The position numbers and the translations under genes were made by a program. A stretch of 32,563 nt of DNA from Scopulibacillus daqui (GTDB lineage Bacteria > Bacillota > Bacilli > Bacillales > Sporolactobacillaceae): contig NZ_JAFBER010000029.1 of the NCBI RefSeq assembly GCF_016908855.1, positions 1 through 32,563 on the forward strand, in the 5' to 3' direction. How positions within the stretch are numbered: the first letter of the stretch is position 1; each line of letters opens with the position of its first letter. Below are positions 7,062 to 14,871 of this stretch, in pieces. Below the pieces are notes generated by a model, which saw nothing but the letters and a program-made list of their open reading frames with translations, did no database searches and was not told where the DNA came from.

Positions 7062-9560
7062 TTAAATATTCTCTTGTTTTAACGCCTCAATAATATTTTC
7101 TTTTTTGATCTTTCTCATCGAATACAGCATGGCGGAGATGATGATGATAAAGATCGCGATAACGACGCTGATGAGGCTCATCCAAGGGAAAGTGAATCCA
7201 TATTCGAACGTAAACTGATTTGACCAGTAAATCAAGCACATCACTGCTATGCTCGCAGGCAGACCGTAAAGCAAGGCTTTTATGCCATAGAAAATGCTCT
7301 CATAATTGATCATTTTATAAAGTCCGCTTTCTGTCATTCCAACTGACTTAAGCATGGCGAATTCACGCTTGCGAAGAGATAGGCTTGTAGAAATTGTATT
7401 TAAAATATTGGCGATAGCAATCAATGTAATCAATGTCAGAAACCCATAGGAAAAGACAGACATGAGCATATATTGCTGATGGATTTTTTGTCCTTTTTGA
7501 TGCACGTTTTCCACCGTCATATCCGCTTGCTTCACTTTTTCAATGGCTTTTTGTGTTTCCATTGGATTTGAGGTATTTAAATATAAATTAGCCTGAGCCG
7601 CTTTTTCCATCTGTTTATTCAACAATGCATGCATTGTTTTTTGAGAAACAATAATATTTAATTCACCAAATCTTGATTTGCTGATGCCCATTGGGACTTG
7701 ATCTGTTAGAGCCCCAATCTTAACTTTGCCTAAAAACGTCTGCTTCTCGGCATCATTATGGCTAAAAAATAAATCGATGGATTGGCCAAGGGCTTTGTTT
7801 ATTGATTTCGTTTCAATATATTTACCCGTTTTTGGATCTTGATAGGAAGCCTTGTCAATAACGATTGCGGCGGGATCAGCTGGATTTTGCAATTCTTTCA
7901 AATCAGCTCCTATCCTTTTCGCATAGTTTTTGAAATCCTTCTCATCCAGCCCGTATAAATTGATGTCATAAGCAAATTTGCCATTCTTAAAGACATTTTC
8001 ATTAGTTGTTGTATCTTCCAGAAAATTCTCCGGAACCATCCCCTTATCGACCCAGCTTTCCAGAGTCAGCTGTTGGACAAGACTATATTTCGTGACATGA
8101 TTAAGCTTAGCTAACGGTTTAAGTTTGTCTGTATTTCCGCCCGGACTGGATACTTGAATATCATAATTGATGTCTTTCCCGGCTAACTCCAAGGATTTCT
8201 TTAAACTCGTTGTAAAGAAAGACACGGATAAAACGAGAACAATACTAATGATAAGTGAAAAGAGCGTGGCTCGATATCTTCGTTTATTCCTCTTTAAGTT
8301 TTTCAATCCAATTTCGGCTTCCATACCGAATAACTTACGAGACAGCTTCGAGGTCTTTACTGTTCTCCCTGATAGTTTGACATCGTGTGTTTGACGAATC
8401 GCATCGATAGCAGAAACCTTGGATGCTTTTCGGGCAGGCAAATATGTTGAAATAAAGATCGTTATGATCGAGATCCCGCATGCCATGATGATCGACATAG
8501 GTGTCACAACAACTTTCAGCTTCTCTGTTACATCAAGCGCTTCTTCAATATAAGGGTTGATAAACCAGAAGGTCGCACCTATGCCAGAAATGCCTGCAAT
8601 GATACCAACAGGAATGCTTATCGCTCCAATAATGGCTCCTTCAAAAAACACAGAGGCGCGTTTCTGCTTCTTCGTGGCCCCTGCACTCGCAAGCATTCCT
8701 AAATACTTCAAGCGCTCCGAAACACTGATTGCAAAAGCATTATAGATTAAGGAAATTGAACTAATGACAATCACGCTCATGATGATCGCCGCTAAAGCAT
8801 TCAGAGTAGTCCTTAGGAAGTCTCCTCTCGTCACACCATAGTAGCGGAGAAGACTATTATGAGTAATCACTTTATCAATATGATTTTCTTTTGCTAATGT
8901 TTCAGCATGATCAAAAAGGGCGTTGTTCACATGATTTAAAATGACAAATGCATCCACCCTATCCTTTTGATCTAACATATTTTGATTGACATAGCTGAAG
9001 GCAGCAGGGCCCGTTTGCCCAAATTCCCATGTCTGTTGTTTCATAAACCCTGTAACCGTAAATGTTTCCGCCTTTTCTTTACCCGATGAATCTCTTTGCT
9101 TTGTACCTACTTTTATTTGATCGCCTATCCTGTATTTTCCTTTCATCTCATCAGGAAGGACGATTTCATTTTTTGTTTGCGGCAGGCGCCCCTTAGTCAA
9201 TTGAAACGGAAAATGCTTAAAGCCTTCTGCGTTATAGGCTTTTATGAATAAAGAGGGCGTGTTTTTATTGTTTGTCCCTTCTATTGTTCCATTAGCAATA
9301 TTCTTTGAAATGATCAGTGCCTTTGTTTCTTTGTCCTTTTTGATCGTTTTTAATTGATTTTTGTTAACATTTTTATAGGATACATGCCAATTTCCGTCCG
9401 TTGCCATCGTTTGTCTTTTCATTAAGTCCAAGAAAGATATACTTAACGTTGCAACAGAAGTGATCATAGCCACTGAAATAATAACGCCAATAACCGTTAC
9501 AAGCGTTCTTCTTTTGTTCTTTTTCAAATGTCTGAGCGTCAGTTTATTAACGATGTTCAC
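7062..9560 (-). CDS. MacB/FtsX-type ABC transporter permease (peptide/antimicrobial export or resistance)
   Basis: Large permease, 832 aa, with an N-terminal membrane anchor (about 16-46), a long extracytoplasmic region (about 50-250), three membrane segments, a second anchor after a basic patch near 430 (NLKRNKRRYRATLFSLIISI), another extracytoplasmic domain and three C-terminal segments. This is the two-FtsX-domain layout of SalY/Vex-like permeases, which move or sense peptides and toxic cell-envelope compounds and are usually controlled by two-component systems. The GTG start overlaps the ATPase stop by 4 bases (GTGA) and has GAGGTGA upstream. Its sensor genes lie 2.3 kb upstream beyond an insertion. 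The substrate is unknown. Confidence 0.85.
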   Translation of the reverse strand: MNIVNKLTLRHLKKNKRRTLVTVIGVIISVAMITSVATLSISFLDLMKRQTMATDGNWHVSYKNVNKNQLKTIKKDKETKALIISKNIANGTIEGTNNKNTPSLFIKAYNAEGFKHFPFQLTKGRLPQTKNEIVLPDEMKGKYRIGDQIKVGTKQRDSSGKEKAETFTVTGFMKQQTWEFGQTGPAAFSYVNQNMLDQKDRVDAFVILNHVNNALFDHAETLAKENHIDKVITHNSLLRYYGVTRGDFLRTTLNALAAIIMSVIVISSISLIYNAFAISVSERLKYLGMLASAGATKKQKRASVFFEGAIIGAISIPVGIIAGISGIGATFWFINPYIEEALDVTEKLKVVVTPMSIIMACGISIITIFISTYLPARKASKVSAIDAIRQTHDVKLSGRTVKTSKLSRKLFGMEAEIGLKNLKRNKRRYRATLFSLIISIVLVLSVSFFTTSLKKSLELAGKDINYDIQVSSPGGNTDKLKPLAKLNHVTKYSLVQQLTLESWVDKGMVPENFLEDTTTNENVFKNGKFAYDINLYGLDEKDFKNYAKRIGADLKELQNPADPAAIVIDKASYQDPKTGKYIETKSINKALGQSIDLFFSHNDAEKQTFLGKVKIGALTDQVPMGISKSRFGELNIIVSQKTMHALLNKQMEKAAQANLYLNTSNPMETQKAIEKVKQADMTVENVHQKGQKIHQQYMLMSVFSYGFLTLITLIAIANILNTISTSLSLRKREFAMLKSVGMTESGLYKMINYESIFYGIKALLYGLPASIAVMCLIYWSNQFTFEYGFTFPWMSLISVVIAIFIIIISAMLYSMRKIKKENIIEALKQENI

Positions 9561-10240
9561 GAGCGAATCACCTCATCCTTAGTCATCTTTCCGTCTTCAA
9601 TCGCAATAACCCGATCCGCTTGCAAAGCAATTCGTTCATCATGGGTAATGACAATCAGTGTCTGGTTATACGTTTTGTTAAACATTTTCAGAAGTTCCAT
9701 AATCTCATCGGTATTCTTGCTGTCTAAGTTTCCGGTAGGCTCGTCCGCCAGCATAATGGCAGGGGTGTTAATCAGCGCTCTGCCGATTGATACCCGCTGC
9801 TGCTGCCCTCCTGAAAGCTGGTTCGGCAAATGGGTCAATCGATGTTTCAACCCCAAAATGTCAACCATTTCATTGAATTGTTTCTGATCAACCTTATGGC
9901 CATCTAAGAGCATGGGAAGGGTAATATTCTCTTCCACTGTTAAAATGGGAATAAGGTTATAAAATTGATAAATAAGACCGATTTGTCTGCGTCTAAAGAT
10001 GGCTAACTCCGTTTCATTCAGTTGATAAATATCCGTATTATCGACGAGCACCTTGCCGCTTGTCGGCCGATCGACTCCCCCGAGCAAATGAAGCAAGGTC
10101 GATTTTCCTGACCCTGAAGGACCGATAATCACAACGAATTCTCCCTTTTTTACTGAAAAGGACACATTATCAAGCGCCTTGACCGCTGTTTCGCCTTTGC
10201 CATAAATCTTGGTCAGATTTTCTATTTGTAAAATACTCAT
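9557..10240 (-). CDS. ABC transporter ATPase (LolD/MacB/BceA class)
   Basis: ATPase partner of the following permease, 227 aa. Walker A GPSGSGKST is at 40-48, the Q-loop near 92, signature LSGGQQQR at 142-149, Walker B IMLADEP at 162-168 followed by TGNLDS, which is typical of the MacB/LolD/BceA group, and the H-loop ITHDE near 205. The ATG at 10240 sits 7 bases after GGAGG. The promoter just upstream carries four 5-bp operator units at 11-bp spacing, shared with a second promoter near the two-component genes, so the response regulator at 13512-14195 probably activates this operon. Confidence 0.92.
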   Translation of the reverse strand: MSILQIENLTKIYGKGETAVKALDNVSFSVKKGEFVVIIGPSGSGKSTLLHLLGGVDRPTSGKVLVDNTDIYQLNETELAIFRRRQIGLIYQFYNLIPILTVEENITLPMLLDGHKVDQKQFNEMVDILGLKHRLTHLPNQLSGGQQQRVSIGRALINTPAIMLADEPTGNLDSKNTDEIMELLKMFNKTYNQTLIVITHDERIALQADRVIAIEDGKMTKDEVIRS

Positions 10241-10270
10241 GTTATAACCTCCACATTTGATGTTGTCTTT

Positions 10271-10324
10271 AGTCTACCTGCCTTAAGTGACTATAAGGTG
10301 ACTTTGGAGTGACAATTTAGTCAC
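10271..10324 (-). promoter_or_regulatory. response-regulator operator and promoter of the ABC operon (copy 1)
   Basis: Plus-strand units GTGAC at 10287-10291, 10298-10302 and 10309-10313, then the inverted unit GTCAC at 10320-10324, all start exactly 11 bases apart. The minus-strand -10 TAGACT is at 10276-10271, within the TAGACTAAAGACA block that is also found in copy 2. The direct repeats occupy the -35 region, the usual position for an activating OmpR-family regulator. A near-identical element is at 14801-14853. Confidence 0.75.
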
Positions 10325-10475
10325 TTAAAATCAATTCAGCAGCAGCACCGGCAAAATATCTTATTTACTGCCGCAATAAAGCCGATGAAGATCTAAAGCT
10401 TCATTGACTGCAATGATCTGCCCCTATCCAAAATCATTCCGTTCAGACATTCATGATCATGTATCTCCGCTGCGA

Positions 10476-10607
10476 TTATTTCGGGTCACGGGTTCTAATG
10501 AATGAAAAGCGTTCTCTTGTCTTTTGCATTATTGTTCCCCACTCTGCCTGAAGTCTTTTTATCAGCTCATCATGCCTCAGCCAGCCAATCTTAAGGATGA
10601 ATATCAC
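10476..10607 (-). pseudogene. possible C-terminal gene relic
   Basis: A 43-codon frame from a GTG at 10607 ends at TAA 10478-10476. It looks coding (for example ELIKRLQAEWGTIMQKTRERF) but has no ribosome site. The GTG lies immediately after a terminator T run, so it is more likely the tail of a deleted gene than a functional ORF. Family not recognised. Confidence 0.25.
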
Positions 10608-10638
10608 AAAAAAAATGGGCCTCACAAAATAGAGGCCC
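10605..10638 (-). terminator. minus-strand intrinsic terminator
   Basis: On the minus strand GGGCCTC (10638-10632) pairs with GAGGCCC (10623-10617), followed by ATTTTTTTT. It would stop minus-strand transcription arriving from the inserted segment before it reaches the ABC promoter. Confidence 0.75.
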
Positions 10639-10794
10639 TAGGATATAGGAAAAAGACAGTTCTGCACAATGAGAGATCGATTGATACGGCAAGGCAAAAG
10701 CATTCGGGCAAGCCGAATTTTATAAAATGATGATCATGATCCTTCAATCTTATCTTCTGCATTTGTATTCATTTGTATATCTTTTCCGCTTCAT

Positions 10795-11061
10795 CTAACC
10801 TACCTTAAAAACTCCTTTCTGACTGTCTAAATTTATGGGGCCATTATAGTCCGTAGATATTTCCACTTGATACGCATATATTCAACTACGACCTTAATAA
10901 CCTTGTTTCTTAGACGGAAATCTAGCTTCTTGATGGAAGAACTTTAATAATACTGTTAAAAACTAAACGCCCTGCTCCTGTTTTATCATCAATAAGTTTT
11001 CTTCAATTGGTAATACTCCAGAGTGTTTCAGTAGCTCATCCTCATTCCAATTTCGTTTCAT
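10795..11061 (-). pseudogene. decayed Tn3-family transposase N-terminus
   Basis: From ATG at 11061 the frame reads MKRNWNEDELLKHSGVLPIE, the DUF4158-like start of Tn3-family transposases (usually MKR-W---EL-EH--LLP-E). Continuing in shifted frames gives DKTGAGRLVF, then LLKFFHQEARFPSKKQG, then VVEY, matching the family order NKTGATRLGF - VLLKFFQ-E-RFP - VVEY. At least three frameshifts are needed, and only the first ~90 of about 990 residues remain. It is a relic with no activity. It lies within the segment that separates the two-component genes from the ABC operon and points to past transposon traffic. Confidence 0.7.
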
Positions 11062-11105
11062 AAATCTACTTTCCTCATTGCCATGGTAATGGAGTTTTCT
11101 TATGT

Positions 11106-11135
11106 AAAAAACAAAGCCACCGAAAAGGTAGCTTT
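11106..11135 (-). terminator. terminator of the small membrane-protein gene
   Basis: Minus-strand AAAGCTACC (11135-11127) pairs with GGTGGCTTT (11121-11113), with one G-U, followed by GTTTTTTAC. It is placed about 115 bases after the stop at 11251. Confidence 0.7.
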
Positions 11136-11250
11136 ACTTCCAATAAGCCCTACTATGCCCGACCATAAGATCAGCAGCCACTTACAATTCATGTGATAAA
11201 GTCCGTGTTGCTTTAACAAATATTTAGTAGCTTCCAACCGGAACCCCCCT

Positions 11251-11493
11251 TTACTTCTTTTTGTAATTGGATTTTTTTACTTTGTTTTTTATATTTAAAA
11301 TCGCTTCAAAAACTAAAGCCACAATTAGTCCAATTATCAAAATTGTAAAAGACGACATTAAATCCTTTGAATAATACATTGAGTAGATACTATTTATAGC
11401 CAATAGAAACAGGTAAATATAAAATCCAAATATCAAACCTTTATTTGAATTTACCACTTCATCTTCTGACATTTTTTTAAAGAAAAATTTCAA
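11251..11493 (-). CDS. small membrane protein, possible immunity partner of the divergent secreted protein
   Basis: 80 aa with two hydrophobic segments (about 18-37, FGFYIYLFLLAINSIYSMYY, and about 42-62, SFTILIIGLIVALVFEAIL) and a lysine-rich tail. The start is TTG at 11493, because GGAGGG at 11506-11501 is 7 bases upstream; the in-frame TTG at 11508 overlaps the ribosome site itself. It is very AT-rich compared with the flanking operons. It is transcribed away from the secreted protein gene at 11616, the kind of pairing seen for bacteriocin and immunity genes. No family is recognised and the immunity role is only an inference. Confidence 0.6.
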   Translation of the reverse strand: MKFFFKKMSEDEVVNSNKGLIFGFYIYLFLLAINSIYSMYYSKDLMSSFTILIIGLIVALVFEAILNIKNKVKKSNYKKK

Positions 11494-11545
11494 TTTTATA
11501 CCCTCCAATTATTTCTAAAATCTATAAAATTACATATAAAAATGG

Positions 11546-11574
11546 TTGACCTCCCCATTTGGGTAATATATTAT
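11546..11574 (+). promoter_or_regulatory. sigma-A-like promoter of the secreted protein gene
   Basis: TTGACC at 11546-11551 and TATTAT at 11569-11574 have an ideal 17-base spacer. The spacer contains CCCCATTTGGGT, a short inverted repeat that could be an operator. Confidence 0.65.
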
Positions 11575-11615
11575 TAATCAAGAAAATACTTACCAAAAAA
11601 GTATGGAGGTTAAAC

Positions 11616-12257
11616 ATGAAAAAAAGACTGAACCCTTTTGTATTTTTCCTAGTTGCTGTTTTAATGGTTTCTTTTGTTCTTCCACATAATGTAGATGCTA
11701 AAACCACCAAATATTATTCAGAAAATAATTTAAACTCCAAAGCGGATGAACTAATTAGTATTTTAGAAGAATTAGATAATAATAATATTGATATGGAGAA
11801 TCTTGATAATAACACAGAAAAAAGCCTAAATCACTTAAGTTATAAAACTAGAAAATTTTACAAATCATATAAAGATGCTGTTGAAAATGGCGAAAACGGT
11901 AATAAATTCATCGTTGGTAAATATTTGAATATCGATCAATCTAAACTAAGTCAATCCAATTCAAAAATTGCACCTCGTATAATATTACCATTTTCATACA
12001 AAAAATACAAAGTATCTGAAAGCAAAATTAAAAAAATAAATTCTCTTGCTAAAAAAGTTGGATTGGGAGCAGGACTTCTAACTGCCATTGCAAAAGCATT
12101 CAAGAAGAGTCCCACTTATCGTACGCTTTTAATAGGAGCAGTTGGCTCAATAGGATTACATGCTCTAAACTCATGTGATAAACATAAAAAAGGAATATAC
12201 ATTGAAGATTACAGGTTTGGAGCAACTCACTCATTTCAATGTAAACCAGTTAAATAA
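11616..12257 (+). CDS. secreted protein of unknown function, bacteriocin/toxin-like
   Basis: 213 aa beginning MKKRLNPFVFFLVAVLMVSF with a probable signal-peptidase site after NVDA (residue about 28). The ATG at 11616 follows GGAGG by 6 bases; upstream in-frame codons lack a ribosome site. The mature protein has a polar, Asn/Lys-rich first half and a C-terminal half with a glycine/alanine hydrophobic stretch (KKVGLGAGLLTAIAKAF and TLLIGAVGSIGLHAL) flanked by lysines. Two cysteines near the end (NSC and FQC) could form a disulfide. Basic and amphipathic with a membrane-seeking segment, it resembles SdpC-like toxins in layout, not in sequence. It lies in the AT-rich insertion between the two-component and ABC genes. 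No family was recognised. Confidence 0.75.
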   Translation: MKKRLNPFVFFLVAVLMVSFVLPHNVDAKTTKYYSENNLNSKADELISILEELDNNNIDMENLDNNTEKSLNHLSYKTRKFYKSYKDAVENGENGNKFIVGKYLNIDQSKLSQSNSKIAPRIILPFSYKKYKVSESKIKKINSLAKKVGLGAGLLTAIAKAFKKSPTYRTLLIGAVGSIGLHALNSCDKHKKGIYIEDYRFGATHSFQCKPVK

Positions 12258-12303
12258 TAATTAAGATGATGATTAATATTAATCTTAAATCCTCATTATA
12301 ATC

Positions 12304-12414
12304 AAAAAGGCCCAAAAAAGGTGGTGACCCCCAAAATAAAGTGTACCCTATAGAGTAGACACATAAAAAATTCTACCTATAGGGGACATTTTAAAACGTA
12401 AGGTTGGGCTTTTT
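12304..12414 (+). terminator. terminator of the secreted protein gene, stem split by ~90 bases
   Basis: AAAAAGGCCCA (12304-12314) can pair with TGGGCTTTTT (12405-12414), followed by CTG. The arms are 90 bases apart, and an insertion-sequence-like palindrome lies between them, so a normal hairpin appears to have been interrupted. A weaker AT-rich stem (TTAAGAT ... ATCTTAA, about 12261-12290) precedes it. Confidence 0.45.
12342..12388. mobile_element. two abutting insertion-sequence-like ends (solo remnant)
   Basis: TGTACCCTATAGAGTAGA (12342-12359) and TTCTACCTATAGGGGACA (12371-12388) are near-perfect inverted repeats, starting TG and ending CA, separated by only 11 bases. The outer flanks (GACCCCCAAAATAAAG and CATTTTAAAACG) continue the similarity weakly. 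This looks like the two ends of an IS3-type element whose transposase has been lost, or a miniature derivative. The family assignment is tentative. Confidence 0.45.
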
Positions 12415-12505
12415 CTGTTTCAAAAGTTCAAAGCTTAATAAGAGCGAAAAAAGTATACTAAGAGCTCTTTATGGGAGTTCCTTGACATACAAAACTACAC
12501 AGACA

Positions 12506-13519
12506 TTAGATCACATGTTTATAAAATTTAATGCGGAATTGTGTGCCTTCTCCCTCTTCACTTTCCACTTCAATATCCCCATGCTGTCTGGTAATAATGC
12601 TGTAAGCCATAGCCAGGCCAATGCCGACGCTGTCCTCTCCGGCGTTTTTCCCTTTGTAAAAACGCTGGAATATATAAGGAAGATCTTCTTTTGGGATGCC
12701 TTTGCCATTATCCCTAACCGCTATCTCGGTATATAAGGCATTTTCTGAAAAACCGATCGTAATGTTTCCTCCTTCATTCGTATGCTCTACACAGTTTTTC
12801 AAAATATTGATAAGTGCTTCGGCAGTCCAATTGAGATCGCCAAGAAATGCAGCAGATTCATTGCCGCTGACTTTGAGCGTTTGTTGTTTTATATCCATAG
12901 GAATTGAAACAGACTCGGCTGCCTTTTGAACTAATTCCCGAACGAAAATTTTATCTTTTTTAAAAAGAACGGTTCCGGCATCTATTTTCGAAAGTTTTAA
13001 TAAAGAAGATACAAGCCAATCGATTCTTTCCAATTGAACGCGGATATTCCGGGTGAACTCGGCCCGTTTTGCTTCATCGAGCTTCTTATCGCTTAACAAT
13101 TCAGCCATGACCATCATCGAGGTTAATGGTGTTTTTAATTGATGCGATATATCAGAAATAGCATTGGTTAACTTTACTTTGTCTTGCTGCAAAAGAGAAC
13201 TATGCTCAGAAAGCACTACTGTTACCTTGTATATTTCATTTTTTAAAATACTGAGTTCCCCTTCACGATTGTCGCGGACGTCAAGGCTGTAATTGCCGCT
13301 AGTAATTTGACGCAAATAACCCGAAAGCTTTTCGATTTCCCGATAACGCCATCTCGTAAAGATCAAACTGCAGCCATTCAGAACAATAGAGATGATTAGA
13401 ATAAATATTGCGGCACGATAAGACAGAATGATTCCAGCCAATGCCGTTGCACAAAAGCTAATGATACAGAGTATCAACACTAGCATTTGTATTTCCCGAT
13501 TGCGCAGCACATTAATCAC
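12506..13519 (-). CDS. sensor histidine kinase (VanS-like)
   Basis: Membrane sensor of about 337 aa. Two hydrophobic segments near 12-32 and 36-56 enclose almost no extracytoplasmic loop, so it belongs to the short-loop, intramembrane-sensing style often linked to ABC exporters. It is followed by HAMP-like residues 55-110, the H-box SDISHQLKTPL with phospho-accepting His near 127, N-box around Asn243 (NILKNCVEHT), DNGKGIP near 271-277 and GIGLAMA near 300-306. It overlaps the regulator gene by 8 bases. Start choice is uncertain: GTG at 13519 overlaps the regulator stop, and TTG at 13522 is also possible. It should respond to envelope stress or a peptide and signal to the downstream ABC operon. 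Confidence 0.9.
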   Translation of the reverse strand: MINVLRNREIQMLVLILCIISFCATALAGIILSYRAAIFILIISIVLNGCSLIFTRWRYREIEKLSGYLRQITSGNYSLDVRDNREGELSILKNEIYKVTVVLSEHSSLLQQDKVKLTNAISDISHQLKTPLTSMMVMAELLSDKKLDEAKRAEFTRNIRVQLERIDWLVSSLLKLSKIDAGTVLFKKDKIFVRELVQKAAESVSIPMDIKQQTLKVSGNESAAFLGDLNWTAEALINILKNCVEHTNEGGNITIGFSENALYTEIAVRDNGKGIPKEDLPYIFQRFYKGKNAGEDSVGIGLAMAYSIITRQHGDIEVESEEGEGTQFRIKFYKHVI

Positions 13520-14195
13520 CAACCTTATAACCGAGACCCCGGACGGTTTTGATAATCCTTGGATTTTGCGGATAATCCTCCAGCTTTTCTCTTAACCGCT
13601 TTATATAGACAGTCAGTGTGTTATCGTTAACAAAGTCTCCAGCCACATCCCAAATCATTTCCAGAAGCTGAGCTCTCGTCAGAATTTGTCCAATGTGATT
13701 GGCAAAAATAAGCAACAACCGATACTCTAATGCGGTCAAGAGCACTTCTTCATCATTTTTATAGACCTTTCCCTCTAGTGTATTGATACGGATATTTTCA
13801 ATCTCCATTTGCGTCTTCGGCTGAGTTTGCTTGTTATACCGGCGGAGGACAGATCTTATTCGGGAGAGCAGCTCACGGACCCGGAACGGCTTTGAAATAT
13901 AATCATCTGCTCCCATATCGAGCCCCATCACAACATTTACTTCGTCATCAAATGCTGTTAGAAATATAACCGGTTTGTCGCTCTTTTTTTTAACAAGCTC
14001 ACATAAATCATAGCCGCTCCCGTCAGGTAATGACAGATCAAATAAGCATAAATCGATCTCATTGATTTTTTCTGCCAGCACTTTTTTTGCCGATTCGGCG
14101 TTATGACAAAGAATGGTTTCATAGCCCTCCTTTTGCAGGGAGAATTCCAATCCGGAAGCAATGGTATGATCATCCTCAACCAATAAAATTTTCAT
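13512..14195 (-). CDS. OmpR-family response regulator (VanR-like)
   Basis: 227 aa. The receiver domain has acidic pocket EDD at 7-9, phospho-accepting Asp53 (LCLFDLSLPDG), Thr80 and Lys102 (SKPF). The C-terminal winged helix (about 130-227) ends in TVYIKRLREKLEDYPQNPRIIKTVRGLGYKV-type recognition and wing sequence. ATG at 14195 is preferred over the GTG at 14204 because AAGGG lies at the right distance. It is encoded just before its kinase. OmpR-family dimers bind direct repeats about 11 bp apart, exactly what is found at 10287-10324 and 14816-14853, so both are probable targets. The second would make the module autoregulated. Confidence 0.93.
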   Translation of the reverse strand: MKILLVEDDHTIASGLEFSLQKEGYETILCHNAESAKKVLAEKINEIDLCLFDLSLPDGSGYDLCELVKKKSDKPVIFLTAFDDEVNVVMGLDMGADDYISKPFRVRELLSRIRSVLRRYNKQTQPKTQMEIENIRINTLEGKVYKNDEEVLLTALEYRLLLIFANHIGQILTRAQLLEMIWDVAGDFVNDNTLTVYIKRLREKLEDYPQNPRIIKTVRGLGYKVGD

Positions 14196-14413
14196 CAGCA
14201 ACACCCTTACATTGGTTTATTTCGCGGCGCTTGCTTAAATATTTTACACGCCTGCCGCCCTAAATATAAAGTCATTGATGCTAGTCTACGATGCAGCAGA
14301 ATGATTGCAATACATGAACGCAATTGGATTGGCAATAGATAAAATCCCTACTGCTTAATATACAGATCGTCTTCTGCGTTTCAACAAAATCAATAATAAA
14401 AAATGCGGCTACC

Positions 14414-14686
14414 TTAAACATAAAGTTGTTTAACACATTCGACCCGCTGCAGACGGTTTTTATCCAATAAAATTTTTATACTGTCGACAGCATTATTTTC
14501 AATGTACCAAAGAAGGTAAATGGGGTCTTCTAAATCCTTATCTATTAAACATTCAAGCGATAAAAGGACTTCTTTTTTTAAATAGACATCGTATGCCTTA
14601 AATATTGTCTTTTGATGAGGATCACATAATATCTTAATCCCATAAATGCTTTCAATTTGTTTTATGATTGACGCCGAATGCATCAT
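14414..14686 (-). CDS. small protein of unknown function heading the two-component operon
   Basis: 90 aa starting MMHSASIIKQIESIYGI; GGGGG lies just upstream of the two adjacent ATGs (14686, 14683). There is no signal peptide or membrane segment. It is the first gene after the copy-2 operator and lies about 220 bases before the response regulator, so it is probably a member of the regulon. The segment YGIKILCDPHQKTIFKAYDV followed by YLKKEVLLSLECL loosely follows the first strands of a Ser/Thr kinase N-lobe (Y-i---lG----vykA-D--lkr-VAlK), but lacks the glycine loop and the lysine. I cannot assign a family. Confidence 0.55.
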   Translation of the reverse strand: MMHSASIIKQIESIYGIKILCDPHQKTIFKAYDVYLKKEVLLSLECLIDKDLEDPIYLLWYIENNAVDSIKILLDKNRLQRVECVKQLYV

Positions 14687-14800
14687 AAGGACCCCCAAAC
14701 ATGACATATCGAATACCGGAAAAGAAACATCATCATATGGAACTTGCCAACGTTAAATATGTCCATACTAACTCCGCTTTCTCTTTCAATGCTGTCTTTA

Positions 14801-14853
14801 GTCTATATGTCGAAAATGACTATAAAGTGACTCCTAAGTGACGATTTAGTCAC
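14801..14853 (-). promoter_or_regulatory. response-regulator operator and promoter (copy 2)
   Basis: ATGAC at 14816-14820, GTGAC at 14827-14831 and 14838-14842, and inverted GTCAC at 14849-14853 repeat the 11-base spacing of copy 1. The -10 TAGACT (within ATATAGACTAAAGACA on the minus strand, about 14806-14801) is also conserved. It drives the minus-strand 90-aa ORF and probably the regulator and kinase. Confidence 0.72.
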
Positions 14854-14871
14854 TTAAGAATATAAAGGGGG

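Noticed and set aside
10524-10730. 68-aa plus-strand frame
   Set aside because: No ribosome site, and it runs straight through a minus-strand terminator hairpin and gene relics.
10745-10788. short minus-strand frame reading MKRKRYTNEYKCRR, like the start of an IS3 OrfA
   Set aside because: Only 14 codons, so too short to separate from chance, although IS-like ends occur nearby.
12404-12736. 110-aa plus-strand frame
   Set aside because: It starts in the split terminator and then lies antisense to the histidine kinase.
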